Part shown: positions 15,095 through 23,069 of the stretch, one piece after another | Layout: each line of letters starts with the position of its first letter | How positions within the stretch are numbered: position 1 is the first letter of the stretch | Assembly: GCF_003514505.1 (NCBI RefSeq) | Contig: NZ_DOPX01000023.1 | Coordinates: 1-30,640 of the forward strand | DNA: 30,640 bases | Source: Proteiniclasticum sp. | Lineage (GTDB): Bacteria > Bacillota > Clostridia > Clostridiales > Clostridiaceae | Direction: 5' to 3' | Translations under genes and position numbers: made by a program | The notes under the pieces: generated by a model | The model's input: only the letters and a program-made list of their open reading frames with translations | The model's database searches: none | Told to the model about the DNA's origin: nothing

Positions 15095-17191
15095 ATGTAT
15101 ATTAAAGAGTACCGTATCAAAAACTTACGCAATGTCGGAATAATCGGCCACAGTGGCACTGGAAAGACATCTCTGGCTGAAGCGCTTCTTTACTATACCA
15201 AGTCCATCGACAGACTGGGCAGAGTAGAAGACGGCACCACGACAACAGACTTTGATTCTGAAGAGAAGAAGAAGCAGATTTCACTCCAGGCTTCTGTGGC
15301 TCCATTTACCTATCAGGATATCAAGTTCAATATGGTGGACGTACCCGGATTCTTTGATTTTGTTGGAGAACAGATTCAAGGAATGAGAGCCGTGGACGTG
15401 GCAACCATCGTTGTATCCGCAGCTTCTGGAATTGAAGTTGGAACAGATAAGGCGTGGGACTACTGCAATAAGATTAAACTTCCAAGAACTTTTTTCATCA
15501 ACAAACTGGACCGTGACCATACAGATTTTGATAAAGTCTTTGCTCAGCTGAAAGAAAAATATGGCATGAGTGTTGTTCCGATCCAGTACCCCATTGGAAA
15601 AGAAGAAAATTTCCATGGCGTCATCAATATTATTTCCAACCGTGCAAGAATACATGATCCCAAGACCTTTGAAATGAAGGAAGCTCCTGTTCCAGAGGAT
15701 TTAGTGGATAAGGTCAATGAACTTAGAGAAATGATCATTGAGTCTGTGGCTCAGACCGATGAAGAACTTCTGGAGAAGTACTTCGGTGGAGAAGAACTGA
15801 CTCATGAAGAAATATACAATGCACTCATCAAGGGCTGTGCATCTGGAGACATTGCCCCTGTCACTTGTGGTAGTGCGTCCAAGGTCATCGGTATGACAAC
15901 GCTTCTTGAGGATATGATTGAATGTTTCCCAACACCGGAATATGCCATCCCGCAGAAAGCGGTTGTGGTGGAGACTGGAGAAACAGAGTTTATTCCTCTT
16001 TCAGAAGACAAACCATTCTCCGGACTTGTGTTTAAGACCATCGCAGACCCCTTTGTCGGAAAGATTTCTCTTTTTAGAGTCATCACCGGACACATCCGTC
16101 CAGATACGCCGGTTTTCAACACCAATCAGGACAAGCCTGAAAAGATCAATACGTTGATCTTCCTAAGAGGAAAGAACCAGATCCTTACAGATAAAATCAT
16201 CGCTGGAGACATTGGTGCGGTAACAAAGCTGCAGTATACCAAGACCGGTGAAACCATCTGTGACCCTAAATTCAAGGTAATTTATGACAAATTCAATTTC
16301 CCTCAGCCCACCATGACCATGGCTGTCATGCCAAAAGCGAAAGGGGATGAGGATAAGATTTCTTCCGGTCTTCAAAGACTGGTGGAAGAAGATCCTACCT
16401 TTACCATGGAGAGAGACCCTGAAACTGCAGAGATCCTCATCTCTGGACAAGGGGATACGCATCTTGAAATTCTTGCTTCCAGACTGAAATCCAAGTTCAG
16501 CGTGGATGTGGAGCTTAGAAAGCCTAGAATTCCATATAGAGAGACCATCAAGAAGAAGTCTGATGTTCAAGGCAAGCATAAGAAGCAGTCCGGTGGACAT
16601 GGACAGTATGGAGATGTCAAAATCATCTTCGAACCACGTCCTGATGGAGAAGATGAACTGCTCTTTGTGGATAAGGTTGTCGGTGGTGCAGTACCTCGAA
16701 ACTACATTCCTGCAGTAGAAAAAGGCCTTCGTGAATCCATTCAGGAAGGAATTCTGGCTGGATATCCCGTGATTAAGCTTCAGGCTACCCTATACGATGG
16801 AAGCTTCCATCCAGTGGATTCTTCTGAAATGGCCTTTAAGGTTGCAGCGAATCTTGCCTTCAAGAAAGGTATGGAGATGGCAAGCCCAGTGCTTCTGGAG
16901 CCCATCATGAAAGCCAGCATCATCATTCCGGATGAGTACATGGGAGATATCATGGGAGACATCAACAAGAAGAGAGGACGTGTCCTTGGTATGGAGCCTG
17001 TGGATGGCAAGCAGATGGTTATGGCCGAGGTTCCTCTATCAGAAATGCAGACCTATGCGACGGACCTGCGTTCCATGACTCAGGCAAGAGGCGATTTCCA
17101 GATGGAATTCTCAAGATACGAGGAAGTTCCACCTTCAGAAGTTCAGAAGATCGTGGAAGAGACCAAGAAGTTCAAAGAATCAAAAGAATAA
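15095..17191 (+). CDS. Elongation factor G-like translational GTPase (EF-G2/FusA2 type)
   Basis: A translational GTPase with the five domains of EF-G, 698 residues. The G motifs are GHSGTGKTS (18-26), a T-rich switch I (GTTTTDFDSEEKKKQIS), DVPGFFDF as G3, NKLDRD as G4 and CGSASK as G5. The C-terminal EF-G domains IV and V are present (GGHGQYGDVKI, then PVLLEPIMKASIIIPDEYMGDIMGDINKKRGRV). The first in-frame ATG at 15026 has no ribosome site. AGGAGG at 15082-15087 sits seven bases before the ATG at 15095, so that start is used. In standard EF-G the G3 motif is DTPGHVDF with a catalytic His; here Phe replaces it and G1 lacks the AHIDAGKT form, so this is the second EF-G class of uncertain role, not the main FusA. 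It is a single gene with its own terminator. Confidence 0.9.
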   Translation: MYIKEYRIKNLRNVGIIGHSGTGKTSLAEALLYYTKSIDRLGRVEDGTTTTDFDSEEKKKQISLQASVAPFTYQDIKFNMVDVPGFFDFVGEQIQGMRAVDVATIVVSAASGIEVGTDKAWDYCNKIKLPRTFFINKLDRDHTDFDKVFAQLKEKYGMSVVPIQYPIGKEENFHGVINIISNRARIHDPKTFEMKEAPVPEDLVDKVNELREMIIESVAQTDEELLEKYFGGEELTHEEIYNALIKGCASGDIAPVTCGSASKVIGMTTLLEDMIECFPTPEYAIPQKAVVVETGETEFIPLSEDKPFSGLVFKTIADPFVGKISLFRVITGHIRPDTPVFNTNQDKPEKINTLIFLRGKNQILTDKIIAGDIGAVTKLQYTKTGETICDPKFKVIYDKFNFPQPTMTMAVMPKAKGDEDKISSGLQRLVEEDPTFTMERDPETAEILISGQGDTHLEILASRLKSKFSVDVELRKPRIPYRETIKKKSDVQGKHKKQSGGHGQYGDVKIIFEPRPDGEDELLFVDKVVGGAVPRNYIPAVEKGLRESIQEGILAGYPVIKLQATLYDGSFHPVDSSEMAFKVAANLAFKKGMEMASPVLLEPIMKASIIIPDEYMGDIMGDINKKRGRVLGMEPVDGKQMVMAEVPLSEMQTYATDLRSMTQARGDFQMEFSRYEEVPPSEVQKIVEETKKFKESKE

Positions 17192-17197
17192 AGACCC

Positions 17198-17230
17198 AAG
17201 AAGATCCGGTGAAATGCTGGATCTTCTTTT
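17198..17230 (+). terminator. Terminator of the EF-G-like gene
   Basis: AAGAAGATCC (17198-17207) pairs with GGATCTTCTT (17219-17228) around an 11-base loop, followed by TT. It lies seven bases after the stop codon. Confidence 0.85.
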
Positions 17231-17294
17231 ACGACAGGAACTCTAAGAAGTGGTGAGAAGAAAACCGAATACCTAAATTTTTAGCGAATGGATA

Positions 17295-17321
17295 GGGTAT
17301 CCAGGTAACCCATGATATAAT
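17295..17321 (+). promoter_or_regulatory. Extended -10 promoter with overlapping palindrome, ROK kinase gene
   Basis: TGATATAAT (17313-17321) is a consensus extended -10 without a good -35 hexamer. In its place lies the imperfect palindrome GGGTATCCAGGTAACCC (17295-17311), with arms GGGTnnCC and GGnnACCC. That suggests a regulator site over the -35 region, either repressor or activator. Confidence 0.5.
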
Positions 17322-17353
17322 TGAAGCAAATGTGTAGTGTATGGAGGATGAAC

Positions 17354-18310
17354 ATGAAGAAATATGTGATTGGTGTAGATTTAGGCGGAACGAAAATCAC
17401 CACTGCCATCAGCGATCTTGAAGGAAATATTGTGGAAAAGACGACCCTAGCCACTGGATCCCATTTGGGAGAAGAGGTGGTCATGAATAGAATATTTGAA
17501 TCTATCTCCATGGTGCTGGAAGCTTCTCAGATCAGTGATGAGGAGGTCAGGGCCATCGGAATTGGTTCACCAGGTCCACTGGATGCGGAAAAAGGAACCA
17601 TCATCACAACACCCAATCTTCCTTTCAAAAATTACAATGTAGTAAAGCCCATTGAAAAGAAGTTCGGGATTCCCACCTATCTGGACAATGATGCCAATGC
17701 GGCAGCTCTAGGAGAGTATGCTTTTGGTGCGGGAAAAGGCACAAAGCACATGCTGTATCTCACAGTATCCACGGGCGTAGGCGGAGGAGCCGTTCTCAAT
17801 GGAAGACCTTACAGAGGAAACACATCCAATGCATTAGAAGTGGGTCATATGACCATAGAGCCCTTCAGCAAGCATCAGTGCAACTGCGGAAAGTATGGAG
17901 ATCTTGAATCCCTTTCATCAGGTACTGCCATTGCCAAAAGAGCGAAGGAAGCAGTAGCTGCTGGAAGAGAGACCTCCCTGAAAGAGGTGGAGACCATCAC
18001 CAGTTACGAAGTGCATCAGGCATATCTGGCTGGAGACGAGGTAGCCAAGGAGATTCTGGATCAGGCGTTCATGTACCTAGGCATCGGGATCGCAAACCTC
18101 ATTGTGAACTTTGATCCTGAAGTCATCGCCATTGGGGGAGGCGTTTCTAAAATAGGGGACCTCTTCTTTGACAAGGTGAAGGCTTCCGCCCGTGAGAGAA
18201 GCTTTGACTTTATGTTTGATGCCACCAAGATTGTCCCAGCAGAACTTGGACAGGATGCAGGGGTCATTGGCGCCATCGCTCTGGCTTTGATTGAAAGTGA
18301 AAACAAATAA
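17354..18310 (+). CDS. ROK-family sugar kinase, probable glucokinase
   Basis: Cytoplasmic ATP-dependent sugar kinase, 318 residues. It shows the phosphate-binding loop DLGGTK (9-14), the sugar-binding region GIGSPGPLD (69-77), the catalytic LDNDANAAALGE with D113 (110-121), a second phosphate loop STGVGGGAV (139-147), the ROK zinc region from GH165 to CNCGKYGD (176-183), and adenosine-site IAIGGGVS near residue 266. An in-frame ATG at 17321 is part of the -10 element. GGAGG at 17343-17347, six bases before the ATG at 17354, fixes the start. ROK zinc sites usually read H...CxCGxxGC, and here the last Cys is Asp, so zinc may be held differently or be absent. No sugar transport gene is nearby, so glucokinase is a family-based guess. 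Confidence 0.85.
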   Translation: MKKYVIGVDLGGTKITTAISDLEGNIVEKTTLATGSHLGEEVVMNRIFESISMVLEASQISDEEVRAIGIGSPGPLDAEKGTIITTPNLPFKNYNVVKPIEKKFGIPTYLDNDANAAALGEYAFGAGKGTKHMLYLTVSTGVGGGAVLNGRPYRGNTSNALEVGHMTIEPFSKHQCNCGKYGDLESLSSGTAIAKRAKEAVAAGRETSLKEVETITSYEVHQAYLAGDEVAKEILDQAFMYLGIGIANLIVNFDPEVIAIGGGVSKIGDLFFDKVKASARERSFDFMFDATKIVPAELGQDAGVIGAIALALIESENK

Positions 18311-18324
18311 GGTGAACTGAAACT

Positions 18325-18366
18325 GGAGTTTTTCCGGAGAGTCTGCTCTTTGGGAAAACTCTTTTT
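18325..18366 (+). terminator. Terminator of the ROK kinase gene
   Basis: GGAGTTTTTCC (18325-18335) pairs imperfectly with GGGAAAACTC (18352-18361), followed by TTTTTC, 15 bases after the stop. Confidence 0.7.
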
Positions 18367-18389
18367 CAAGCCAAAGGATATCTGTCCCC

Positions 18390-18412
18390 ACTGATTTGCA
18401 AAGTAAATCAGT
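18390..18412. repeat. Perfect inverted repeat next to a promoter
   Basis: ACTGATTT and AAATCAGT flank a 7-base centre (GCAAAGT). The right arm ends two bases before the -35 hexamer of the following promoter. It may be an operator or a second terminator stem, since GTTTTC follows. Confidence 0.5.
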
Positions 18413-18413
18413 G

Positions 18414-18442
18414 TTTTCATGGTACTTCACATATGGTAGAAT
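18414..18442 (+). promoter_or_regulatory. Probable promoter of the phosphatase-cinA-ABC-F operon
   Basis: TTTTCA (18414-18419), a 17-base spacer and TAGAAT (18437-18442), about 34 bases before the ATG at 18476. Confidence 0.55.
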
Positions 18443-18475
18443 AGATGGGTCAGAAAAAGAGAAGTGGGTGTAAAA

Positions 18476-19090
18476 ATGCTGAACCTTTATATCACAAGAC
18501 ATGGGGAGACCCAGTGGAACACACAAAAAAGACTGCAGGGGTGGATGAACTCGCCTTTGACAGAGCGTGGCATTGCCCAGGGGAAAATGCTGCATGAAGC
18601 TGTAAAAATGTACAACATAGAAAAAATATACACCAGTCCCAGTGAACGTGCCGCAAAGACGGCCCTGGCCGCCAAAGGCCATTTGCCCCTTGAGGTGGAG
18701 TTTCTGGAAGAACTGAAAGAAATGAATATGGGAGACTGGGAAGGAAAGACTTTGGAAGAAATCAGAGCCAAGGAACCAGACAACTTTGAAAACTACTGGA
18801 ATAAGCCTCATCTCTTTCAAAAGAACTCTGGTGAGAATTTTGATGAAATATTGGGAAGAGCCCAGAAGGCCCTGGACATCATTACCAAGAACCATGCTGC
18901 TGGAAATATACTCATCGTGACCCATGGGGTTACCTTAAAAGCGCTTATGAGTCAGTTCAGTCCAGAAGGATTCATTGAATTCTGGAAAAAACCGGTGGTG
19001 GAGCAGGCCAGCATTTCAAAGATCGTCATCAGCCCGGAAGGAAGCAGTGAAATCGCACTGTATGGCGATACGAAGCACTTTAGTGTATAG
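18476..19090 (+). CDS. Histidine phosphatase (phosphoglycerate mutase-like)
   Basis: Cytoplasmic phosphatase of the histidine phosphatase superfamily, 204 residues. The phosphohistidine motif RHGE has H9 at residues 8-11. The second Arg is R58 in SPSERAAKT, the acid is E82 in LKEMNMGDWEG, and the second catalytic His is H150 in THGVTLKAL. This small type covers broad-specificity phosphatases and alpha-ribazole phosphatases; no cobalamin synthesis gene is near, so substrate is open. A GTG at 18464 would add four residues. The ATG at 18476 gives the usual family start right before LYITRHGET. Neither start has a strong ribosome site. cinA begins 12 bases after the stop, so they are likely co-transcribed. 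Confidence 0.88.
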   Translation: MLNLYITRHGETQWNTQKRLQGWMNSPLTERGIAQGKMLHEAVKMYNIEKIYTSPSERAAKTALAAKGHLPLEVEFLEELKEMNMGDWEGKTLEEIRAKEPDNFENYWNKPHLFQKNSGENFDEILGRAQKALDIITKNHAAGNILIVTHGVTLKALMSQFSPEGFIEFWKKPVVEQASISKIVISPEGSSEIALYGDTKHFSV

Positions 19091-19102
19091 GAGAGTAAGT
19101 AG

Positions 19103-20356
19103 ATGAATGCAGAAATTATGGCAGTAGGCACGGAGCTTCTGCTTGGAGATATTGTGAACACCAATGCCCAGTACCTGGCCAAGGAGCTGGCTCTTTTAGG
19201 ATTTGGCATCTATAGACAGACCACAGTGGGGGACAATGAGGTTCGGCTGGAAATTGCGCTGAAAGAAGCGCTGAAAGAAGCAGATATTGTCATCACCACG
19301 GGAGGTCTTGGGCCTACGCCGGATGACATCACGAAAGAAATCTCAGCGAAAGTATTCTCTCAGGAGCTGGTTCTTCATGAACCTTCTTACAAAGTGATTG
19401 AAACCTATTTTAGAAACAATGCAAGAGCCATGGAGAACGGGAATCAGAAGCAGGCTATGTTTCCAGCTTCTGCCATCGTCCTTGATAACCCCAATGGCAC
19501 GGCACCAGGATGTATCATCATCGGGCCGGAGAATAAGTTTATCATCAATTTGCCAGGTCCTCCACGGGAAATGAAGCCCATGTTTGAAATCAAAGTGAAG
19601 CCATTTCTTCTGCAGTTCATGGAGCACACCATCATCTCCAAGACTCTGAGGTGTATTGGCCTTGGGGAATGGGATATGGCCACAAGAGTGAAGGATCTCA
19701 TAGATACCTCAGAAAATCCCACCGTAGCTCCTTATGCGAAAGACGGGGAGTCCATTCTTCGTATTACTGCAAGAGCCAAGACAGAAGAAGAAGCAAGACT
19801 GATGATTGCACCTGTAGAAGAGGAAATCAGAAGGCGGATCGGGGAATACATCTATGGCATTGATGAAGACACGCTGGAGGATGTCATAGGACGAGAACTG
19901 GTTTCACACAATAAAAGTATTGCCATTGCAGAGTCTGTAACAGGCGGCATGATTGCGTCCAGACTGCTTTCTTACGAGGGAGGCATGTCCAAAGTGCTGA
20001 ATGAAGCTTTTGTCACCTACAGTGACGAATCAAAGGTAAAATATCTTGGTGTGAAAGAAGAGACATTGAGAAGCTTCGGTGCGGTCAGTGAGGAAACTGC
20101 AAGAGAAATGGCGCAGGGACTTCATGAGGCTACAGGCAGCGAAGTATGCCTCGTCACCACAGGAATTGCAGGTCCCACAGGAGGATCCGAAGAGAAGCCT
20201 GTTGGACTTGTCTACATAGGGATTTATCTGGATGGAGCAGTCCATGTGTGGAAAAGATACTTCACAGGCGGACGAGAGAGAATCAGAATACGCACCACCA
20301 TAGCCGCTCTGGATTATCTGAGAAGACTGATGAACGGAATAGAAGTGGTAGAATAA
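19103..20356 (+). CDS. cinA: CinA: nicotinamide-nucleotide amidase / competence-damage inducible protein
   Basis: Two-domain cytoplasmic protein of 417 residues, the standard length. The N-terminal molybdopterin-binding-like (COG1058) domain is at about 1-170, with MAVGTELLLGDIVNTNAQYLA (7-27) and TTGGLGPTPDDITKE (about 65-79). The C-terminal CinA/PncC domain is at about 255-412, with IAIAESVTGGMIASRL and VTTGIAGPTGGSEEKPVGLVYIGI. The PncC domain deamidates nicotinamide mononucleotide to nicotinate mononucleotide in NAD salvage; the N-terminal domain of some homologues hydrolyses ADP-ribose. GGAGAG eight bases before the ATG sets the start. Its TAA shares one base with the start of a 10-codon frame that leads into the ABC-F gene. 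In naturally competent species cinA often precedes recA, but here it does not. Confidence 0.95.
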   Translation: MNAEIMAVGTELLLGDIVNTNAQYLAKELALLGFGIYRQTTVGDNEVRLEIALKEALKEADIVITTGGLGPTPDDITKEISAKVFSQELVLHEPSYKVIETYFRNNARAMENGNQKQAMFPASAIVLDNPNGTAPGCIIIGPENKFIINLPGPPREMKPMFEIKVKPFLLQFMEHTIISKTLRCIGLGEWDMATRVKDLIDTSENPTVAPYAKDGESILRITARAKTEEEARLMIAPVEEEIRRRIGEYIYGIDEDTLEDVIGRELVSHNKSIAIAESVTGGMIASRLLSYEGGMSKVLNEAFVTYSDESKVKYLGVKEETLRSFGAVSEETAREMAQGLHEATGSEVCLVTTGIAGPTGGSEEKPVGLVYIGIYLDGAVHVWKRYFTGGRERIRIRTTIAALDYLRRLMNGIEVVE

Positions 20357-20388
20357 TGAATTTAAGAAAAGGTAGAGAGAGAATTTGA
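20356..20388 (+). CDS. Possible 10-residue leader peptide before the ABC-F gene
   Basis: ATG at 20356 shares its A with the cinA stop (TAATG). The frame reads MNLRKGRERI and ends in a TGA at 20386-20388 that overlaps the TTG start of the ABC-F gene at 20385 (TTGA). A ribosome finishing cinA could reinitiate here and then again at the TTG. ABC-F genes are known to be controlled by short upstream frames in several Firmicutes, and the peptide is rich in basic residues. It may also be only a chance frame spanning a coupling junction. Confidence 0.35.
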   Translation: MNLRKGRERI

Positions 20389-21941
20389 GTATATTAACAG
20401 TAAAAAACGTCAGCCACGGTTTTGGAGACCGTGCCATATTTGAAGATGTGAGCTTCCGTCTTTTAAAAGGAGAACACGTCGGAATCATCGGCGCCAATGG
20501 AGAAGGGAAATCCACCTTCATGAATATCGTCACAGGAAAACTGATGCCGGATGAAGGAACAGTGGAGTGGGCAAATAGAGTCCGAGTAGGTTATCTTGAC
20601 CAGCATTCCAGTCTTCAGAAAGGAGCCACCATCCGAGATGTTCTGAAAAGTGCCTTCCAGTATCTTTTTGATATGGAGCAGGAGATCTTCACCATTGGAG
20701 ATAAGATGGGCTCTTGCACAGAAGAGGAGCTCTACAAGCTCATGGATGAAATGGGGACTTTGCAGGACATCTTAGACAACAGCGGATTCTACAACATCGA
20801 TCCGAAGGTGGAGGAAGTGGCCAGAGGACTTGGTCTTCGGGATGTAGGTCTTGATAAGATGGTGGATGAGCTTTCAGGAGGACAGAGAAGTAAGGTGCTT
20901 CTTGGGAAACTTCTTCTGGAGTCTCCAGATATCCTTCTTCTGGACGAACCGACAAACTATCTGGATGAGGAGCACATTGACTGGCTGAAGGTTTACCTGA
21001 AGAGTTATGAGAATGCGTTTATGCTGATTTCCCATGATATTCCGTTTATCAACGAAGTGGTGAATCTTATTTATCATATGGAAAATAGAGCTCTAACCCG
21101 TTATGTCGGAAATTATGATGCTTTCCAGGAAGTCTATGAGGCCAGAAAGAAGCAGGTGGAAGCCGCCTATGAAAGGCAGCAGCAGGAAATTGGAAAGCTC
21201 GAAGACTTCATTGCGAGAAACAAAGCACGAGTGGCCACTTCCAACATGGCCAAATCCAGACAGAAGAAGCTGGATAAGATGGATAAGATTGAGCTTATGA
21301 AAGACAAACCAAAGCCAAGCTTTGATTTTAAAATTGGAAAAACGTCTGGAAAACTGATCTTTAAAACAGATCATCTGGTCATCGGATATGACGAACCGCT
21401 AACGAAGCCTGTGAATGTGTATCTGGAAAAAGGAATGAAGGTAGCGCTCACTGGAGCCAACGGTCTTGGAAAATCTACTCTTCTAAAGAGTCTTATGGGG
21501 CTTCTTCCTCCGTTCAGCGGAGAAATCGAAACAGGTGAGAACATCGAAATCGGTTATTTTGAGCAAGAAGGCCAAAAGGACAACTATAATACCTGTATTG
21601 AAGATTTCTGGGCGTCCTATCCAGCGTATAACCAGTATGAGGTCCGTAGTGCTCTAGTCAAGTGCGGTCTTACTACAAAACACATTGAATCAAAAGTCAT
21701 GGTACTCTCTGGTGGAGAACAGGCAAAGGTGAGACTTGCCAAGGTGATGAACCGGGATGCCAATGTGCTGATTTTGGATGAGCCAACGAACCATCTGGAT
21801 CAGGATGCGAAGGATGAACTGAAAAGAGCGCTTCAGGAATACAAAGGCACAATACTTCTGGTTTCTCATGAGAGAGAGTTCTATGAGGAAATTGCTACAC
21901 ATATCTGGAATTGTGAGGAGTGGACGAGGAAGATTTTCTAG
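20385..21941 (+). CDS. ABC-F family ATPase, YbiT/YkpA type
   Basis: Soluble twin-ATPase protein, 518 residues, with no membrane part. The first cassette has GANGEGKST (about 36-44), LSGGQRSK (about 165-172) and ILLLDEPTNYLDEEH (about 184-198). The linker of about 80 residues is rich in Lys, Arg and Gln (RKKQVEAAYERQQQEIGKLE). The second cassette has GANGLGKST (about 358-366), LSGGEQAKVRLAK (about 443-455) and VLILDEPTNHLD (about 464-475). ABC-F proteins of this type act on ribosomes, modulating translation or relieving stalls; resistance types are more divergent. The start is TTG, preceded by AAAAGG and GAGAG, since the nearest ATG (20356) is in another frame and stops at once. Resistance to drugs is possible but not indicated by sequence. 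Confidence 0.93.
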   Translation: MSILTVKNVSHGFGDRAIFEDVSFRLLKGEHVGIIGANGEGKSTFMNIVTGKLMPDEGTVEWANRVRVGYLDQHSSLQKGATIRDVLKSAFQYLFDMEQEIFTIGDKMGSCTEEELYKLMDEMGTLQDILDNSGFYNIDPKVEEVARGLGLRDVGLDKMVDELSGGQRSKVLLGKLLLESPDILLLDEPTNYLDEEHIDWLKVYLKSYENAFMLISHDIPFINEVVNLIYHMENRALTRYVGNYDAFQEVYEARKKQVEAAYERQQQEIGKLEDFIARNKARVATSNMAKSRQKKLDKMDKIELMKDKPKPSFDFKIGKTSGKLIFKTDHLVIGYDEPLTKPVNVYLEKGMKVALTGANGLGKSTLLKSLMGLLPPFSGEIETGENIEIGYFEQEGQKDNYNTCIEDFWASYPAYNQYEVRSALVKCGLTTKHIESKVMVLSGGEQAKVRLAKVMNRDANVLILDEPTNHLDQDAKDELKRALQEYKGTILLVSHEREFYEEIATHIWNCEEWTRKIF

Positions 21942-22043
21942 CTCGGATGGTCCGCATCCTGTCTTTGAAGATTTTCGAGCCTTGCATTCAAATGGTTTCT
22001 AATAGGCTACAGAAACAGGAGAAATAAGAACTGGAGGTTTATC

Positions 22044-22736
22044 ATGTATACGCCGGTAAAAAATACAAAAGTATATGAAGAAGTCATTGAACAGATCAAA
22101 TTTATGATTACCAGCGGAGAGCTCAAAAAGGGCGAAAAACTCCCACCGGAAAGAGAACTGGTGGAGAAGTTTCAAGTCTCAAGAACATCGGTGAGAGAAG
22201 CGCTTCGTGCACTCCAGATCATTGGTCTCATCGAAAGCAAACAAGGCGGAGGAAACTATATCAGAGATAGTTTCGAAGACAATCTCATTGAGCCCCTCTC
22301 CTTGATGTTTGTCCTTCAGAACAGTAAAAACATGGAAATTCTGGAACTGAGAAGAGTTCTGGAAGTGGAAACCGTAAGACTTGCAGCAAAGAAGATCAGT
22401 GAAGAGTCCCTCCACCGGATGAAAGAAATCGTAGAGATCATGCGAGAGACCCTGGATGAGAAATATAATGTGGTTCTAGATAAGGAATTTCATTATATCA
22501 TCGCCAAGGAGTCTGGAAACAGGCTCATTGTCAGCATCCTGACAGCAGTATCTTCCCTGATGGACTCCTTTATCAAAGAAGCGAGAGAAGCAATTCTGTC
22601 CCATGAGGAGAATAAGGAAATCCTGCTTCAGCATCATGAGAATATATACAGAGCTTTGGCAGAGCGTGATGAGGAAAAAGCAGCTGAAGTGATGCAGGAA
22701 CATATGAATCTTATAATCAGATATATGGAACTTTAG
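22044..22736 (+). CDS. FadR-subfamily GntR regulator, probable lactate/2-hydroxyacid regulator
   Basis: DNA-binding regulator of 230 residues. The N-terminal winged helix is at about 8-75 (KLPPERELVEKFQVSRTSVREALRAL, then IGLIESKQGGGNYI). The C-terminal FCD ligand domain, about 95-225, has the metal-binding set D146, H150 (DKEFH), H198 and H220. This subfamily includes LldR, PdhR and LctA-type lactate or pyruvate sensors. GGAGG precedes the ATG at 22044. The gene is followed by a terminator, and then by the lrgAB-etf-lctD operon, whose leader holds a perfect ATTGGTCAGACCAAT palindrome, the site type bound by LldR and PdhR. I infer that this protein represses that operon and is released by lactate or a related acid. 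No copy of the palindrome was seen in front of its own gene. Confidence 0.88.
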   Translation: MYTPVKNTKVYEEVIEQIKFMITSGELKKGEKLPPERELVEKFQVSRTSVREALRALQIIGLIESKQGGGNYIRDSFEDNLIEPLSLMFVLQNSKNMEILELRRVLEVETVRLAAKKISEESLHRMKEIVEIMRETLDEKYNVVLDKEFHYIIAKESGNRLIVSILTAVSSLMDSFIKEAREAILSHEENKEILLQHHENIYRALAERDEEKAAEVMQEHMNLIIRYMEL

Positions 22737-22745
22737 TTTTATGGA

Positions 22746-22786
22746 GAAGCACACCGTCCAAATGGAAGGCAAGTGCTTCTTTTGTT
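22746..22786 (+). terminator. Terminator of the FadR-type regulator gene
   Basis: GAAGCAC (22746-22752) pairs with GTGCTTC (22773-22779), with further CC/GG pairing inside the loop, followed by TTTTGTTT. It lies nine bases after the stop. Confidence 0.8.
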
Positions 22787-22978
22787 TGCTATACAAAGAC
22801 GAATATTGATAAATATAAAACAAAATCAATAGAATATGTGAGCGTTTTATTGAAATAAAATAAATTTCACGATCTTTCCAGTGGGAAGCAGCATTTCAAT
22901 TAATAGAAAGCATGCTGATTCAGGAGAGTTGGTCATAGAGGCAGAGGTAAAATCTGCATGTTAATTTCTAAACTATGC

Positions 22979-22992
22979 TTTAAACGTTTTCA
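22979..22992. promoter_or_regulatory. Candidate CcpA site (cre)
   Basis: TTTAAACGTTTTCA fits the cre consensus TGWAARCGYTWNCW at 13 of 14 positions, including the central CG. It lies 26 bases upstream of the LldR-like palindrome. It would place the lactate operon under carbon catabolite control. Confidence 0.5.
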
Positions 22993-23017
22993 AAATTATG
23001 TTAACATTACATCATAA

Positions 23018-23032
23018 ATTGGTCAGACCAAT
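23018..23032. promoter_or_regulatory. LldR/PdhR-type operator of the lrgAB-lct operon
   Basis: ATTGGTCAGACCAAT is a perfect palindrome (6-3-6) identical in type to the FadR-family LldR/PdhR site ATTGGTnnnACCAAT. It lies 37 bases before the lrgA start and about 280 bases after the regulator gene. No clear sigma-A promoter was picked out nearby; one should lie just upstream or overlap. Confidence 0.82.
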
Positions 23033-23069
23033 AGACCATAGTACCAAATCGAAATTCAAGGAGGCCTTT

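Noticed and set aside
18077..18925. Minus-strand frame of 282 codons across the ROK kinase and phosphatase genes.
   Set aside because: It crosses a terminator, a promoter and two well-supported genes, and its product has no coherent domain.
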